Shown here: in pieces, positions 1 through 5,613 of the stretch
Position numbering within the stretch: the first letter of the stretch is position 1
Layout: each line of letters starts with the position of its first letter
Source of the DNA: an uncultured Oscillospiraceae bacterium
GTDB taxonomy: Bacteria; Bacillota; Clostridia; Oscillospirales; Acutalibacteraceae
DNA length: 6,395 nt
Assembly (NCBI GenBank): GCA_900552115.1
Contig: URYP01000118.1
Span: 1-6,395 of the forward strand
Direction of reading: 5' to 3'
The notes under the pieces: generated by a model
The model's input: only the letters and a program-made list of their open reading frames with translations
The model's database searches: none
What the model was told of the DNA's origin: nothing
Program-made: the position numbers and the translations under genes

Positions 1-45
1 TGTCATCTTTTTACTAACGGTATCTTTACATTAAGGCAATGGTGA

Positions 46-68
46 GCGGGGCATATGAGAATCCCCGC
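46..68. repeat. Short inverted repeat in leader (6-bp arms)
   Basis: GCGGGG (46-51) is perfectly complementary to CCCCGC (63-68) across an 11-base loop. It is not followed by a T-run, so it does not look like an intrinsic terminator. It could form an RNA hairpin in the leader upstream of the first small gene. No function can be assigned; a 6-bp match in a GC-rich stretch can arise by chance. Confidence 0.35.
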
Positions 69-100
69 GGGTGGGATAGGGGAAACATAAGAAAGCACTG

Positions 101-121
101 TGCCGGACACAATGGCCGGCA
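101..121. repeat. Short inverted repeat in leader (6-bp arms)
   Basis: TGCCGG (101-106) pairs perfectly with CCGGCA (116-121) across a 9-base loop, 45 bases upstream of the TTG start at 166. No T-run follows. Together with the repeat at 46-68 it gives the 165-base leader two possible hairpins. In phage genomes the region before the terminase can hold packaging recognition sites or late-promoter elements, but nothing here proves either. Confidence 0.35.
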
Positions 122-147
122 GATGGGATGGCGGGTAATTAACGTTT

Positions 148-155
148 AAGGGGAG
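148..155 (+). promoter_or_regulatory. Ribosome binding site that favours the TTG start at 166
   Basis: AAGGGGAG ends 10 bases before TTG 166 but 25 bases before the first in-frame ATG (181). The spacing supports TTG as the start codon. Confidence 0.55.
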
Positions 156-165
156 TAAAAATATA

Positions 166-450
166 TTGGCGACGATCATAATGAGCGATCAGATGGTAAA
201 GCCGTATAGTCAGTTTATCACCGACGCTTTGCAGCAACTAGCGAATAGTGGAATAAATAAGATAGCAGTTGTGGGGTTGGCGGATGATGGAACCGCGCTG
301 ACCGGATATTACGGAATGGATACCATGGATATTGCTGCTACTGCACAGCATTTGCAGTTTGATGCAATTGATAAGTTTATTTACGCAAATTTAGAACGGT
401 ACAGTGGCATGCTCGAGGAATATGAGAATGACGATTTTGAAGGAAGATAA
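166..450 (+). CDS. Small phage hypothetical protein upstream of terminase
   Basis: A 94-residue, probably cytoplasmic protein with no signal peptide or membrane segment. I do not recognise a named family. Its centre (about residues 30-75) has the pattern 'INKIAVVGLADDGTALTGYY', suggesting two beta strands around a turn, followed by a helical stretch (DAIDKFIYANLERYSGMLEE) and an acidic tail. Small proteins of this kind, with a 'K-I-A-V-V-x-L ... L-T-G-Y-Y' core, occur near the terminase genes of Firmicutes phages as far as I recall, without a known role. The start is TTG at 166, set by the upstream AAGGGGAG; the ATG at 181 (residue 6) is the alternative and would give 89 residues. It lies 47 bases upstream of the small terminase gene, in the same direction, so it is probably co-transcribed with the packaging genes. 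Confidence 0.7.
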   Translation: MATIIMSDQMVKPYSQFITDALQQLANSGINKIAVVGLADDGTALTGYYGMDTMDIAATAQHLQFDAIDKFIYANLERYSGMLEEYENDDFEGR

Positions 451-482
451 GAAAAACCAGTAATGGTCAACTCTTTGAAAAT

Positions 483-491
483 GGAGGTGAT
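483..491 (+). promoter_or_regulatory. Full-length Shine-Dalgarno for the small terminase gene
   Basis: GGAGGTGAT is a nine-base perfect match to the anti-Shine-Dalgarno end of 16S rRNA, ending 6 bases before the ATG at 498. It is the strongest ribosome binding site in the window. It fixes the start of the small terminase and points to a Firmicutes-type host. Confidence 0.75.
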
Positions 492-497
492 ACAGGA

Positions 498-911
498 ATG
501 GCAAGAGAACCTAAATATAAATCAACAAAAGCAATGCAGGAGATAATTGACCAATACTTCCGAGACTGTGAAGGAACCCCTCTTCGTGACGAAACTGGGG
601 AAATTGTTTTCGACAAGTATGGCCAGCCCGTCATCACTGGTGAAAGGCCGCCGACTGTAACAGGATTAGCGCTGGCGCTTGGCTTTACATCACGACAGGC
701 GCTGCTTAATTATCAGTCAAAAGATGGGTTTGTTGACACGGTTACGCGAGCAAAATCCCGGATTGAAGCCTACGCAGAGGAGCGGTTATTTGATCGTGAC
801 GGTGTAAATGGCGCAAAATTCAGTTTGTCCAACAACTTTAAAGGATGGTCGGATAAGGTCAATCTGGAAAGCAATGCAAAGGTCGTGATTGTAGATGACC
901 TTGACCGGTAA
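498..911 (+). CDS. terS: Terminase small subunit (gp3-like DNA-packaging protein)
   Basis: Encodes 137 residues, the usual size for a phage small terminase, the DNA-recognition subunit that directs the large subunit to the packaging site. Residues 1-25 are helical and basic. Residues 51-73 (PPTVTGLALALGFTSRQALL and following) form a helix-turn-helix-like DNA-binding segment. Residues 84-98 (RAKSRIEAYAEERLF) are an amphipathic helix suited to oligomerisation. The GAKFSLSNNFKGWSDK stretch (105-120) is the signature I associate with the gp3-type small terminase family, in which a 'G-x-x-F-x-L-x-N-N-F-x-W-x-D-K' pattern recurs. The ATG at 498 follows a perfect GGAGGTGAT. The gene overlaps the large terminase by 17 bases, consistent with translational coupling. 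The family assignment comes from motif memory; the functional call is strongly supported by the adjacent large terminase. Confidence 0.88.
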   Translation: MAREPKYKSTKAMQEIIDQYFRDCEGTPLRDETGEIVFDKYGQPVITGERPPTVTGLALALGFTSRQALLNYQSKDGFVDTVTRAKSRIEAYAEERLFDRDGVNGAKFSLSNNFKGWSDKVNLESNAKVVIVDDLDR

Positions 912-2184
912 CACGCCCCTAAAAATATCGTCGTTCGTTGGCAGGGGCTATGATGATTTCTGGCGGTTCAAAGGCCGATACCGTGTGGTTAAGGGCAGCC
1001 GCGCCTCTAAAAAGTCAAAAACAGCGGCCCTTTGGTATATGAGTAACCTCAGTAAAGAACGTTACCGACAAGCAAACTTACTTGTTATTCGCAAGACGTT
1101 CCGGACGCTGAAAGATAGTTGCTTTACGGAACTTAAATGGGCCATTAACCGGTTGGGGCTGCAAAACACATGGGTTCCCAAAGAAAGCCCGTTGGAAATA
1201 GAGAATGTGCAGACGGGACAAAAGATATATTTTCGTGGTCTTGACGATCCGCTCAAGGTTACGTCTATCACGGTTGGCAAAGGCGTCATTTGCTGGCTGT
1301 GGATCGAGGAAGCATATGAGATATCCTCTGAGGCTGACTTTGATACCATTGACGAAAGTATCCGCGGTGAGATGCCCCCGGGACTATTCAAACAGATCAC
1401 CCTGACCTTTAACCCATGGAATGAACATCACTGGCTGAAAAAGCGGTTCTTTGACCCTACCGATGACCCGGATATCCTTGCTATGACCACCAACTATACT
1501 TGCAACGAATGGCTGGACGATGCGGATAAGCAGTTGTTTGAACGCATGAAGCGGGATAACCCCCGCCGTTACCGCGTCGCCGGTTTGGGCGATTGGGGCA
1601 TAGTGGATGGCCTGGTTTATGAAAACTGGGAGGAACGCCTTTTCAGCTTGGATGAAATACGGAAAATGCCCGGTATCCGTTCTGCGTTTGGCCTCGACTT
1701 TGGATATACCAACGATCCATCCGCCCTGTTCTGCGGGCTGGTGGATACCGCCAATAAGACGCTGTGGGTATTTGATGAGATGTATAAGCACGGCATGAGC
1801 AATGAAGCCATTGCCAGCGAAATTACGGCTGCCGGATATGCCAAGGAGCATATCGTGGGTGATTCCGCCGAACAGAAAAGTATTGACCGTTTGCGCTTTC
1901 TGGGCCTGTCCCGTATCACAGCAGCCCGGAAGGGACGTGACAGCATCAACAACGGAATTGATTTTCTGCAGGATTATAAAATATTCGTGCATCCCAAATG
2001 CGTAAACTTCTTAACTGAAATAAGCAATTATACGTGGGATACGGATAAACGAACCGGACAGAAGATGAACCGCCCCATAGATGACTTTAACCACCTGATG
2101 GACGCCATGCGATACGGTATGGAACCCTACATGAGGGCACCTTCAACGGCAGGCCGGGTATACAATGTGATAAACAGGAGATGA
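895..2184 (+). CDS. terL: Terminase large subunit (PBSX/SPP1-type ATPase-nuclease)
   Basis: Encodes 429 residues, normal length for this group. This is the packaging motor: it hydrolyses ATP to push DNA through the portal into the prohead and cuts the concatemer. The N-terminal ATPase half has a Walker A-like loop GSRASKKSKT (34-43), a hydrophobic strand ending in the acidic pair of Walker B (ICWLWIEE, 132-139, catalytic Glu probably 139) and a coupling motif LTFNP (170-174). The C-terminal RNase H-fold nuclease half shows the three expected acidic sites: Asp268 in GLDFGYTNDP, Asp323 in IVGDSAE and Asp403 in HLMDAMRY. All key residues are present, so the protein looks functional. The ATG at 895 lies inside the end of the small terminase gene and has only a weak upstream purine run, so translation probably depends on coupling to the upstream gene. 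The portal gene follows after 4 bases. Confidence 0.96.
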   Translation: MTLTGNTPLKISSFVGRGYDDFWRFKGRYRVVKGSRASKKSKTAALWYMSNLSKERYRQANLLVIRKTFRTLKDSCFTELKWAINRLGLQNTWVPKESPLEIENVQTGQKIYFRGLDDPLKVTSITVGKGVICWLWIEEAYEISSEADFDTIDESIRGEMPPGLFKQITLTFNPWNEHHWLKKRFFDPTDDPDILAMTTNYTCNEWLDDADKQLFERMKRDNPRRYRVAGLGDWGIVDGLVYENWEERLFSLDEIRKMPGIRSAFGLDFGYTNDPSALFCGLVDTANKTLWVFDEMYKHGMSNEAIASEITAAGYAKEHIVGDSAEQKSIDRLRFLGLSRITAARKGRDSINNGIDFLQDYKIFVHPKCVNFLTEISNYTWDTDKRTGQKMNRPIDDFNHLMDAMRYGMEPYMRAPSTAGRVYNVINRR

Positions 2185-2188
2185 CCAG

Positions 2189-3613
2189 ATGCTGACAAGC
2201 CTTGATTTTATACAGCCGGGGAAACAATGGCCGCCATCCAGTGAGCGGGACAGGCTGGACCGGTATGCCTATAATCGTAAGCTGTTTGCCAATGACTGCG
2301 ACGATAAATATAGAGAACAGGAGAAACGCATTCAGCGTGTTATTGGGGAGTATAGGGAAGTTATAAGCTATTGTATTGCCCTGAATTACCCCAAACGGAT
2401 CAGCGTTAAAACCGCTGACCTGCTGCTGGGGGAGCCTCCAAAGATCGATGCCGGTGAGCAGACAGATATACTAGATACCATTGCAGCCCGCTCGTCTTTG
2501 ATTGGAGGAACGGCACGGGAAACCGTGTTGGATATCAGCATGTGCGGCGACGGCCTGCTGTACGTCCGCAGAACGAACGAGGGGGGGATTATCGATACCG
2601 CTGCGCCAGAGACATGGTTCCCGGTAGTTTCTCCGGACAATGTGAAAGAGATCACATACCATGTATTAGGCTGGACATTCGACGCCGGGGAGGATAATAG
2701 CAAAAAGACATATCTTAAACTGGTTATCCATGAGCGGGGACAGTACACCGAGCGTGTTCATCTTTTGGAGAGCGGCAATATAGGAAAGCAGATAAAGAAA
2801 GACCAGATAACAAAGACCGGTCTTGATGATTTCGCTATCCTGCATGTTCCCAATACGACCACCTCCCGCGACCTTTATGGGGAGGATGATTATACCGATA
2901 TCGATTCCATAGTCAATGAGATCGAAATACGGCTGGCACAGATAGCAAGAATATTGGATAAACATACCGATCCTACTATGCAGGGACCATCTTTTGCGCT
3001 GGTAGACGATGGAAATGGTAATAAAGTTTTCCCTGTCGGCAACTATGTTTCCAATCAGGACGATAACGGCAATACGGCCAATGTGGGATACCTTACCTGG
3101 GACGCACAGCTGACAGCCAACTTTAATTTCATTGACAAACTGATCGACCAGCTCTATACACAATCGGAAATGGGCGCAGCAATCTTCGGGGACGTGGCCA
3201 ATAAGACCGGTTCCATACCGAGCGGGACGGCTCTCCGCCGCATGATGATATCCCCGCTCGCCAAGGTGAGCCGTATCCGGGAGAAGCTGGACCCGGCGCT
3301 CAAGAAGGCGCTGAAAATGGCGGCACAGCTGGACGGTGTACATATCAACGATATTTCCATCACCTGGCAGGATGGCCTACCGGACGATCCGAAGGAATCA
3401 GCAGAGATTATGCAAATCCGCACTGGAAACAAAGCCACTATCAGCCAGTACAGCGCTATCCAGAAGCTTGACGGACGTACTAATGATGATATCGAAGCCG
3501 AATTGGAATTGATCCGGCAGGATGACGAAATCACAGGAGGGGGCATGGGGCAGTACACCGACACCTCGCCAACGCTGACCGAAGAGGAAGAGCCGCCCGG
3601 TGATGAAGAATGA
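2189..3613 (+). CDS. Portal protein (SPP1 gp6-like)
   Basis: Encodes 474 residues, within the usual 450-520 range. Portal proteins form the dodecameric ring at one head vertex through which DNA enters and leaves and to which the terminase and tail connectors dock. The segment NYPKRISVKTADLLLGEPP (66-84) is characteristic of the SPP1 gp6-like family. The middle (about 260-350) contains the wing and clip/stem region, with MGAAIFGDVANKTGSIPSG followed by TALRRMM (347-353) and a long basic helix (LAKVSRIREKLDPALKKALK), matching the 'S-G-x-A-L-R' motif of this family. The C-terminus is glycine-rich and strongly acidic, ending EEEEPPGDEE. The start ATG follows AGGAG (2176-2180), spacing 8, located in the end of the large terminase gene. 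The stop overlaps the MuF start (ATGA at 3610-3613). I see no frameshift or missing region. Confidence 0.94.
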   Translation: MLTSLDFIQPGKQWPPSSERDRLDRYAYNRKLFANDCDDKYREQEKRIQRVIGEYREVISYCIALNYPKRISVKTADLLLGEPPKIDAGEQTDILDTIAARSSLIGGTARETVLDISMCGDGLLYVRRTNEGGIIDTAAPETWFPVVSPDNVKEITYHVLGWTFDAGEDNSKKTYLKLVIHERGQYTERVHLLESGNIGKQIKKDQITKTGLDDFAILHVPNTTTSRDLYGEDDYTDIDSIVNEIEIRLAQIARILDKHTDPTMQGPSFALVDDGNGNKVFPVGNYVSNQDDNGNTANVGYLTWDAQLTANFNFIDKLIDQLYTQSEMGAAIFGDVANKTGSIPSGTALRRMMISPLAKVSRIREKLDPALKKALKMAAQLDGVHINDISITWQDGLPDDPKESAEIMQIRTGNKATISQYSAIQKLDGRTNDDIEAELELIRQDDEITGGGMGQYTDTSPTLTEEEEPPGDEE

Positions 3614-5259
3614 CCGGCGCCGATAAGCTGATAAAGCTATATGAGACAGCCATGAAGGAGCTGTACCGAGAAATCGCCTACCGCGAATATCGCGGCAATG
3701 CCACCGGATACCAGAGAAGGCTGCTCGAACAGGTGCAGGCAATCCTGAAACGCCTGAAACGGCAGACGCCGGGAGCGGTCACGGAGGCTTTGAAGCCCGC
3801 CTATCTTACCGGTATACGCAGCTTTGTAAAGGATATTGAAACTACGGTGGGCATTACTTTGGACCCACAAATTCCATGGCGGCAGCTCAATATCCTTATA
3901 CAGAACACCACCGACCAATTAACCCTGGCTACCAACCGCGTGGGCCGTATCTGGCAGGACGCGATCCGCCGAGCGGGGATAGAGGCGACCAAGCATAAAC
4001 TGGCGACTGGCCAAACGGTGGATCAGATGCGCCGGCAGCTGCTGACTGAACTGATGAATATAAACCCCAGGGGCCGGGATGGTCAGACGGGTATCATAAC
4101 CAAGCGGGGCACCATGCGGTTGGATTCCTATGCCGCTCTAGTAGCTCGCTCCACCACCGCTGAGGCACAGAACGCTTCCAAAATAGAAATGGCACGGGAA
4201 CACGGTTATGATCTTGCTCATTTCACGAAGCACAGCCCCACCTGCGGAGTTTGTGCACAGCACGAGGATCGTATGTATGCCCTTACCAAAGAGGCTGCAA
4301 ACGGCAAATACAAGGGGCCTAACGGTGAGCCGCTGCATTTCCCGTACCTGTATGATACGGCGTTCGTAAGCGGATACGATAACATCCATCCCAACTGCAT
4401 CCACCGTCTGGTGATCGCTGTGCCGGAGTTTATGAAACCGGACGAGCTGGCAGTCTGGTCGCGTAAATCCATGCGGCCGTTTGAGGATACCCGCAGCGAG
4501 CGGGACCGCAAAGCCTACGCCCGGATACAGGCCGATAACCGGTCACGATGGCAGGACCGGCGGCAATGGGAGAGGTATAGAGCTGTCCTGCCGGATCAAA
4601 CTCCCGCCAATTTTGGCGCGTTCAGGGTGATGAAAAAAGCCAATACTCAGCGCTGGATTGATCTACGAACAGACTACAATTATGTTGCAAAACGGTTAAA
4701 AAGTGGTATAATAGATATAGGAAGTGGTGCTGTGGGAATGGATATTGAAATTGATAAGTTAACACCGTGCCTGGCTGAGAGAGTAACCGGAAAAATTGTT
4801 GATACAAGATACTCAAAAGCTGAACCGCAGGAATTGAAGGCATTAAAGAAAAAGGGTTGGAATTTTAACTGGAATGCGTCTGATTTACGTGATACAACAG
4901 TCTATAAGCTAATGCTGGATAACGATGATGCAATTCAAGGGCTTGTTGCTATCACCGATATGCCAAACGATTATTCCATACATTTAAAACTTGCTGAAAG
5001 TGCACCACATAACCTTGGCACAGACAAAAAGTACGAAGGTGTCGGCGGCCATCTATTTGCCATCGCTGCTAAGGAATCCTTGGAAAAAGGATATGGTGGG
5101 TTCCTATTCTTTGAAGCAAAAAATGTGGATTTGGTAAACCATTATCAGAAAGCGTTTGGTGGCCGGGTTATAGGGGGAGTTCATCAATACCGCATGATTA
5201 TAGATGAAGATGCAGCTGCCAGACTGTTAAAAAAATACACACTGAATGGGGGAGAATAA
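3610..5259 (+). CDS. MuF/SPP1 gp7-like minor head protein fused to a GNAT-like C-terminal domain
   Basis: Encodes 549 residues. Residues 1 to about 360 are the phage minor capsid (MuF/gp7, phage_min_cap2-like) region: basic helices at the start, then ARSTTAEAQNASKIEMAREHG, a Cys-x2-Cys site (212 and 215 in SPTCGVCAQHEDRMY) and IHPNCIHR with His260, Cys263 and His265, typical of the MuF core. The tail of this part, 'FRVMKKANTQRWIDLRTDY', resembles the linker that precedes variable C-terminal domains in MuF proteins. Residues from about 377 form a second domain: LTPC and WNFNW segments, a strand IQGLVAITD (442-450), the loop YEGVGGHLFAIAAKES (475-490) resembling the acyl-CoA-binding Q/R-x-x-G-x-G/A motif of GNAT enzymes, and an FGGRVIGG-Y-RMI end strand. 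MuF proteins sit near the portal and may be ejected with DNA; fused toxin domains are known in temperate phages. The acyl acceptor is unknown. GC content falls sharply at the junction. Its start overlaps the portal stop (ATGA). Confidence 0.9.
   Translation: MTGADKLIKLYETAMKELYREIAYREYRGNATGYQRRLLEQVQAILKRLKRQTPGAVTEALKPAYLTGIRSFVKDIETTVGITLDPQIPWRQLNILIQNTTDQLTLATNRVGRIWQDAIRRAGIEATKHKLATGQTVDQMRRQLLTELMNINPRGRDGQTGIITKRGTMRLDSYAALVARSTTAEAQNASKIEMAREHGYDLAHFTKHSPTCGVCAQHEDRMYALTKEAANGKYKGPNGEPLHFPYLYDTAFVSGYDNIHPNCIHRLVIAVPEFMKPDELAVWSRKSMRPFEDTRSERDRKAYARIQADNRSRWQDRRQWERYRAVLPDQTPANFGAFRVMKKANTQRWIDLRTDYNYVAKRLKSGIIDIGSGAVGMDIEIDKLTPCLAERVTGKIVDTRYSKAEPQELKALKKKGWNFNWNASDLRDTTVYKLMLDNDDAIQGLVAITDMPNDYSIHLKLAESAPHNLGTDKKYEGVGGHLFAIAAKESLEKGYGGFLFFEAKNVDLVNHYQKAFGGRVIGGVHQYRMIIDEDAAARLLKKYTLNGGE
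4685..4712 (+). promoter_or_regulatory. Promoter-like sequence inside the MuF gene at the domain junction
   Basis: TTGCAA (4685-4690), a 16-base spacer and a perfect TATAAT (4707-4712), preceded by TGG (4704-4706) as an extended -10. The predicted start of transcription is near 4719. It lies exactly where the MuF body gives way to the AT-rich GNAT-like domain. It would drive the GNAT part and the downstream 69-residue gene independently of the late operon. Promoter activity is inferred from sequence alone; AT-rich DNA produces such matches by chance, but a perfect extended -10 at this place is notable. Confidence 0.5.
4732..5259 (+). other. Possible internal start giving a free-standing GNAT-like protein
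   Basis: This is the same reading frame as the MuF fusion. Downstream of the promoter-like sequence is AGGAAGTGG (4719-4727), then in-frame GTG 4732 (residue 375) and ATG 4738 (residue 377), the latter beginning MDIEIDKLTPCLAERVTGK. From there to the stop is about 173-175 residues, a normal size for a stand-alone GNAT protein. The core AGGAAG ends 7 bases before the GTG and 13 before the ATG, so GTG fits better. If transcription starts near 4719, the leader would be only about 13 bases. I recall free-standing Firmicutes proteins beginning similarly (LTPCL...VDT), which would make the module originally a separate gene; that is memory, not a search result. Confidence 0.3.
5248..5254 (+). promoter_or_regulatory. 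Ribosome binding site that fixes the start of the 69-residue gene
   Basis: GGGGGAG lies within the last codons of the MuF-GNAT gene and ends 6 bases before ATG 5261. The earlier in-frame ATG at 5246 has only AT-rich sequence without purine match in front, so 5261 is the better start. Confidence 0.65.
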
Positions 5260-5260
5260 A

Positions 5261-5470
5261 ATGTCCGAGAAAGATATTATGGATATGCGAATACTGGATG
5301 AACTGGCTGAAAAGGCTGGTGGATATGTAGTACCTCCTGAATCAGTAACAAAAAGCAAAAAGTTTCAAGAGGATTTTACTACGATGCGTAGGTATTGCAT
5401 TACACATAAGAAGAAATTTGCCGAACTAACAGAAAAGGATTATGATAAAATGGGAATACGCCCTTTTTAA
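5261..5470 (+). CDS. Small protein following the GNAT domain; candidate immunity or partner protein
   Basis: Encodes 69 residues, soluble, without signal peptide or membrane segment, and with many charged residues. The first third (MSEKDIMDMRILDELAEKAGG) looks helical, then comes YVVPPESVTKS (22-32) and a second helical stretch rich in Lys/Phe (KKFQEDFTTMRRYCITHKKK), ending near FAELTEKDYDKMG. I do not recognise a named family. It starts one base after the MuF-GNAT stop codon, with its ribosome binding site inside that gene, so the two are almost certainly translationally coupled. It shares the lower GC of the cassette and is followed directly by a terminator, so it belongs to the same unit. 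A position after a MuF toxin-like gene suggests an immunity protein or antitoxin, but a chaperone, regulator or structural accessory is equally open. An upstream ATG at 5246 would add five residues. Confidence 0.8.
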   Translation: MSEKDIMDMRILDELAEKAGGYVVPPESVTKSKKFQEDFTTMRRYCITHKKKFAELTEKDYDKMGIRPF

Positions 5471-5492
5471 TTTTATAACCCATAATAAGACC

Positions 5493-5528
5493 AAAAAAGA
5501 AGCACCGTGCATTTCGCATGGTGCTTTT
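5493..5528 (+). terminator. Intrinsic (Rho-independent) terminator
   Basis: AGCACCGTGC (5501-5510) pairs with GCATGGTGCT (5516-5525) over 10 bp with one G-T wobble and a 5-base loop. The stem is followed by TTTT and preceded by a run of A (5493-5498), so it may also work on the opposite strand. It lies 30 bases after the stop of the 69-residue gene and would end transcription of the packaging/MuF-GNAT unit in mid-module. Confidence 0.85.
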
Positions 5529-5543
5529 GTATTAAATTTATGG

Positions 5544-5572
5544 TTGCGGTTCCTGTCAAAGCGTGGTATATT
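5544..5572 (+). promoter_or_regulatory. Promoter for the lipoprotein gene
   Basis: TTGCGG (5544-5549), a 17-base spacer and TATATT (5567-5572), with TGG at 5564-5566 as an extended -10. The predicted start is near 5579, about 35 bases before the lipoprotein ATG. It is placed between the terminator and the gene, as expected for an independently expressed cargo gene. Its GTGGTATA core is shared with the promoter-like sequence inside the MuF gene. Confidence 0.55.
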
Positions 5573-5601
5573 GTGTATATATTTCACAATTGCCACGTTT
5601 T
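5558..5601. repeat. Long imperfect dyad overlapping the lipoprotein promoter
   Basis: AAAGCGTGG (5558-5566) and ATTGTG (5570-5575) are mirrored by CACAAT (5585-5590) and CCACGTTTT (5593-5601). This gives 15 paired positions (one G-T) around a 9-base centre, with a 3-against-2-base internal bulge. The inner ATTGTG/CACAAT pair is perfect. It covers the -10 and the likely transcription start, the usual place for a repressor operator. Because the right arm ends in TTTT, a weak second terminator for read-through transcripts is the alternative. Confidence 0.5.
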
Positions 5602-5613
5602 GGAGGGGATTAT

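Noticed and set aside
1..45. Tail of an upstream gene: the frame starting at base 1 stays open for 14 codons to TGA at 43-45.
   Set aside because: Fourteen codons without a recognisable motif cannot be told from chance, so no partial gene is called.
1384..1992. Minus-strand open frame of about 200 codons opposite the large terminase.
   Set aside because: It lies entirely over the conserved nuclease half of the terminase, has no ribosome binding site or recognisable motif, and is the mirror of its codon pattern.
2666..3343. Minus-strand open frame of about 225 codons opposite the portal gene.
   Set aside because: It fully overlaps a well-supported portal gene; no domain or start signal, so it is treated as an antisense shadow.
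4231..4404. Cys/His cluster in MuF (212, 215, 260, 263, 265) as an HNH-type nuclease.
   Set aside because: The spacing and surrounding residues match the ordinary MuF/minor capsid core, and the protein lies directly after the portal gene; no separate HNH signature is seen.
5246..5260. Upstream ATG (5246) as the start of the 69-residue gene.
   Set aside because: It lacks a ribosome binding site, whereas GGGGGAG is ideally spaced for ATG 5261.
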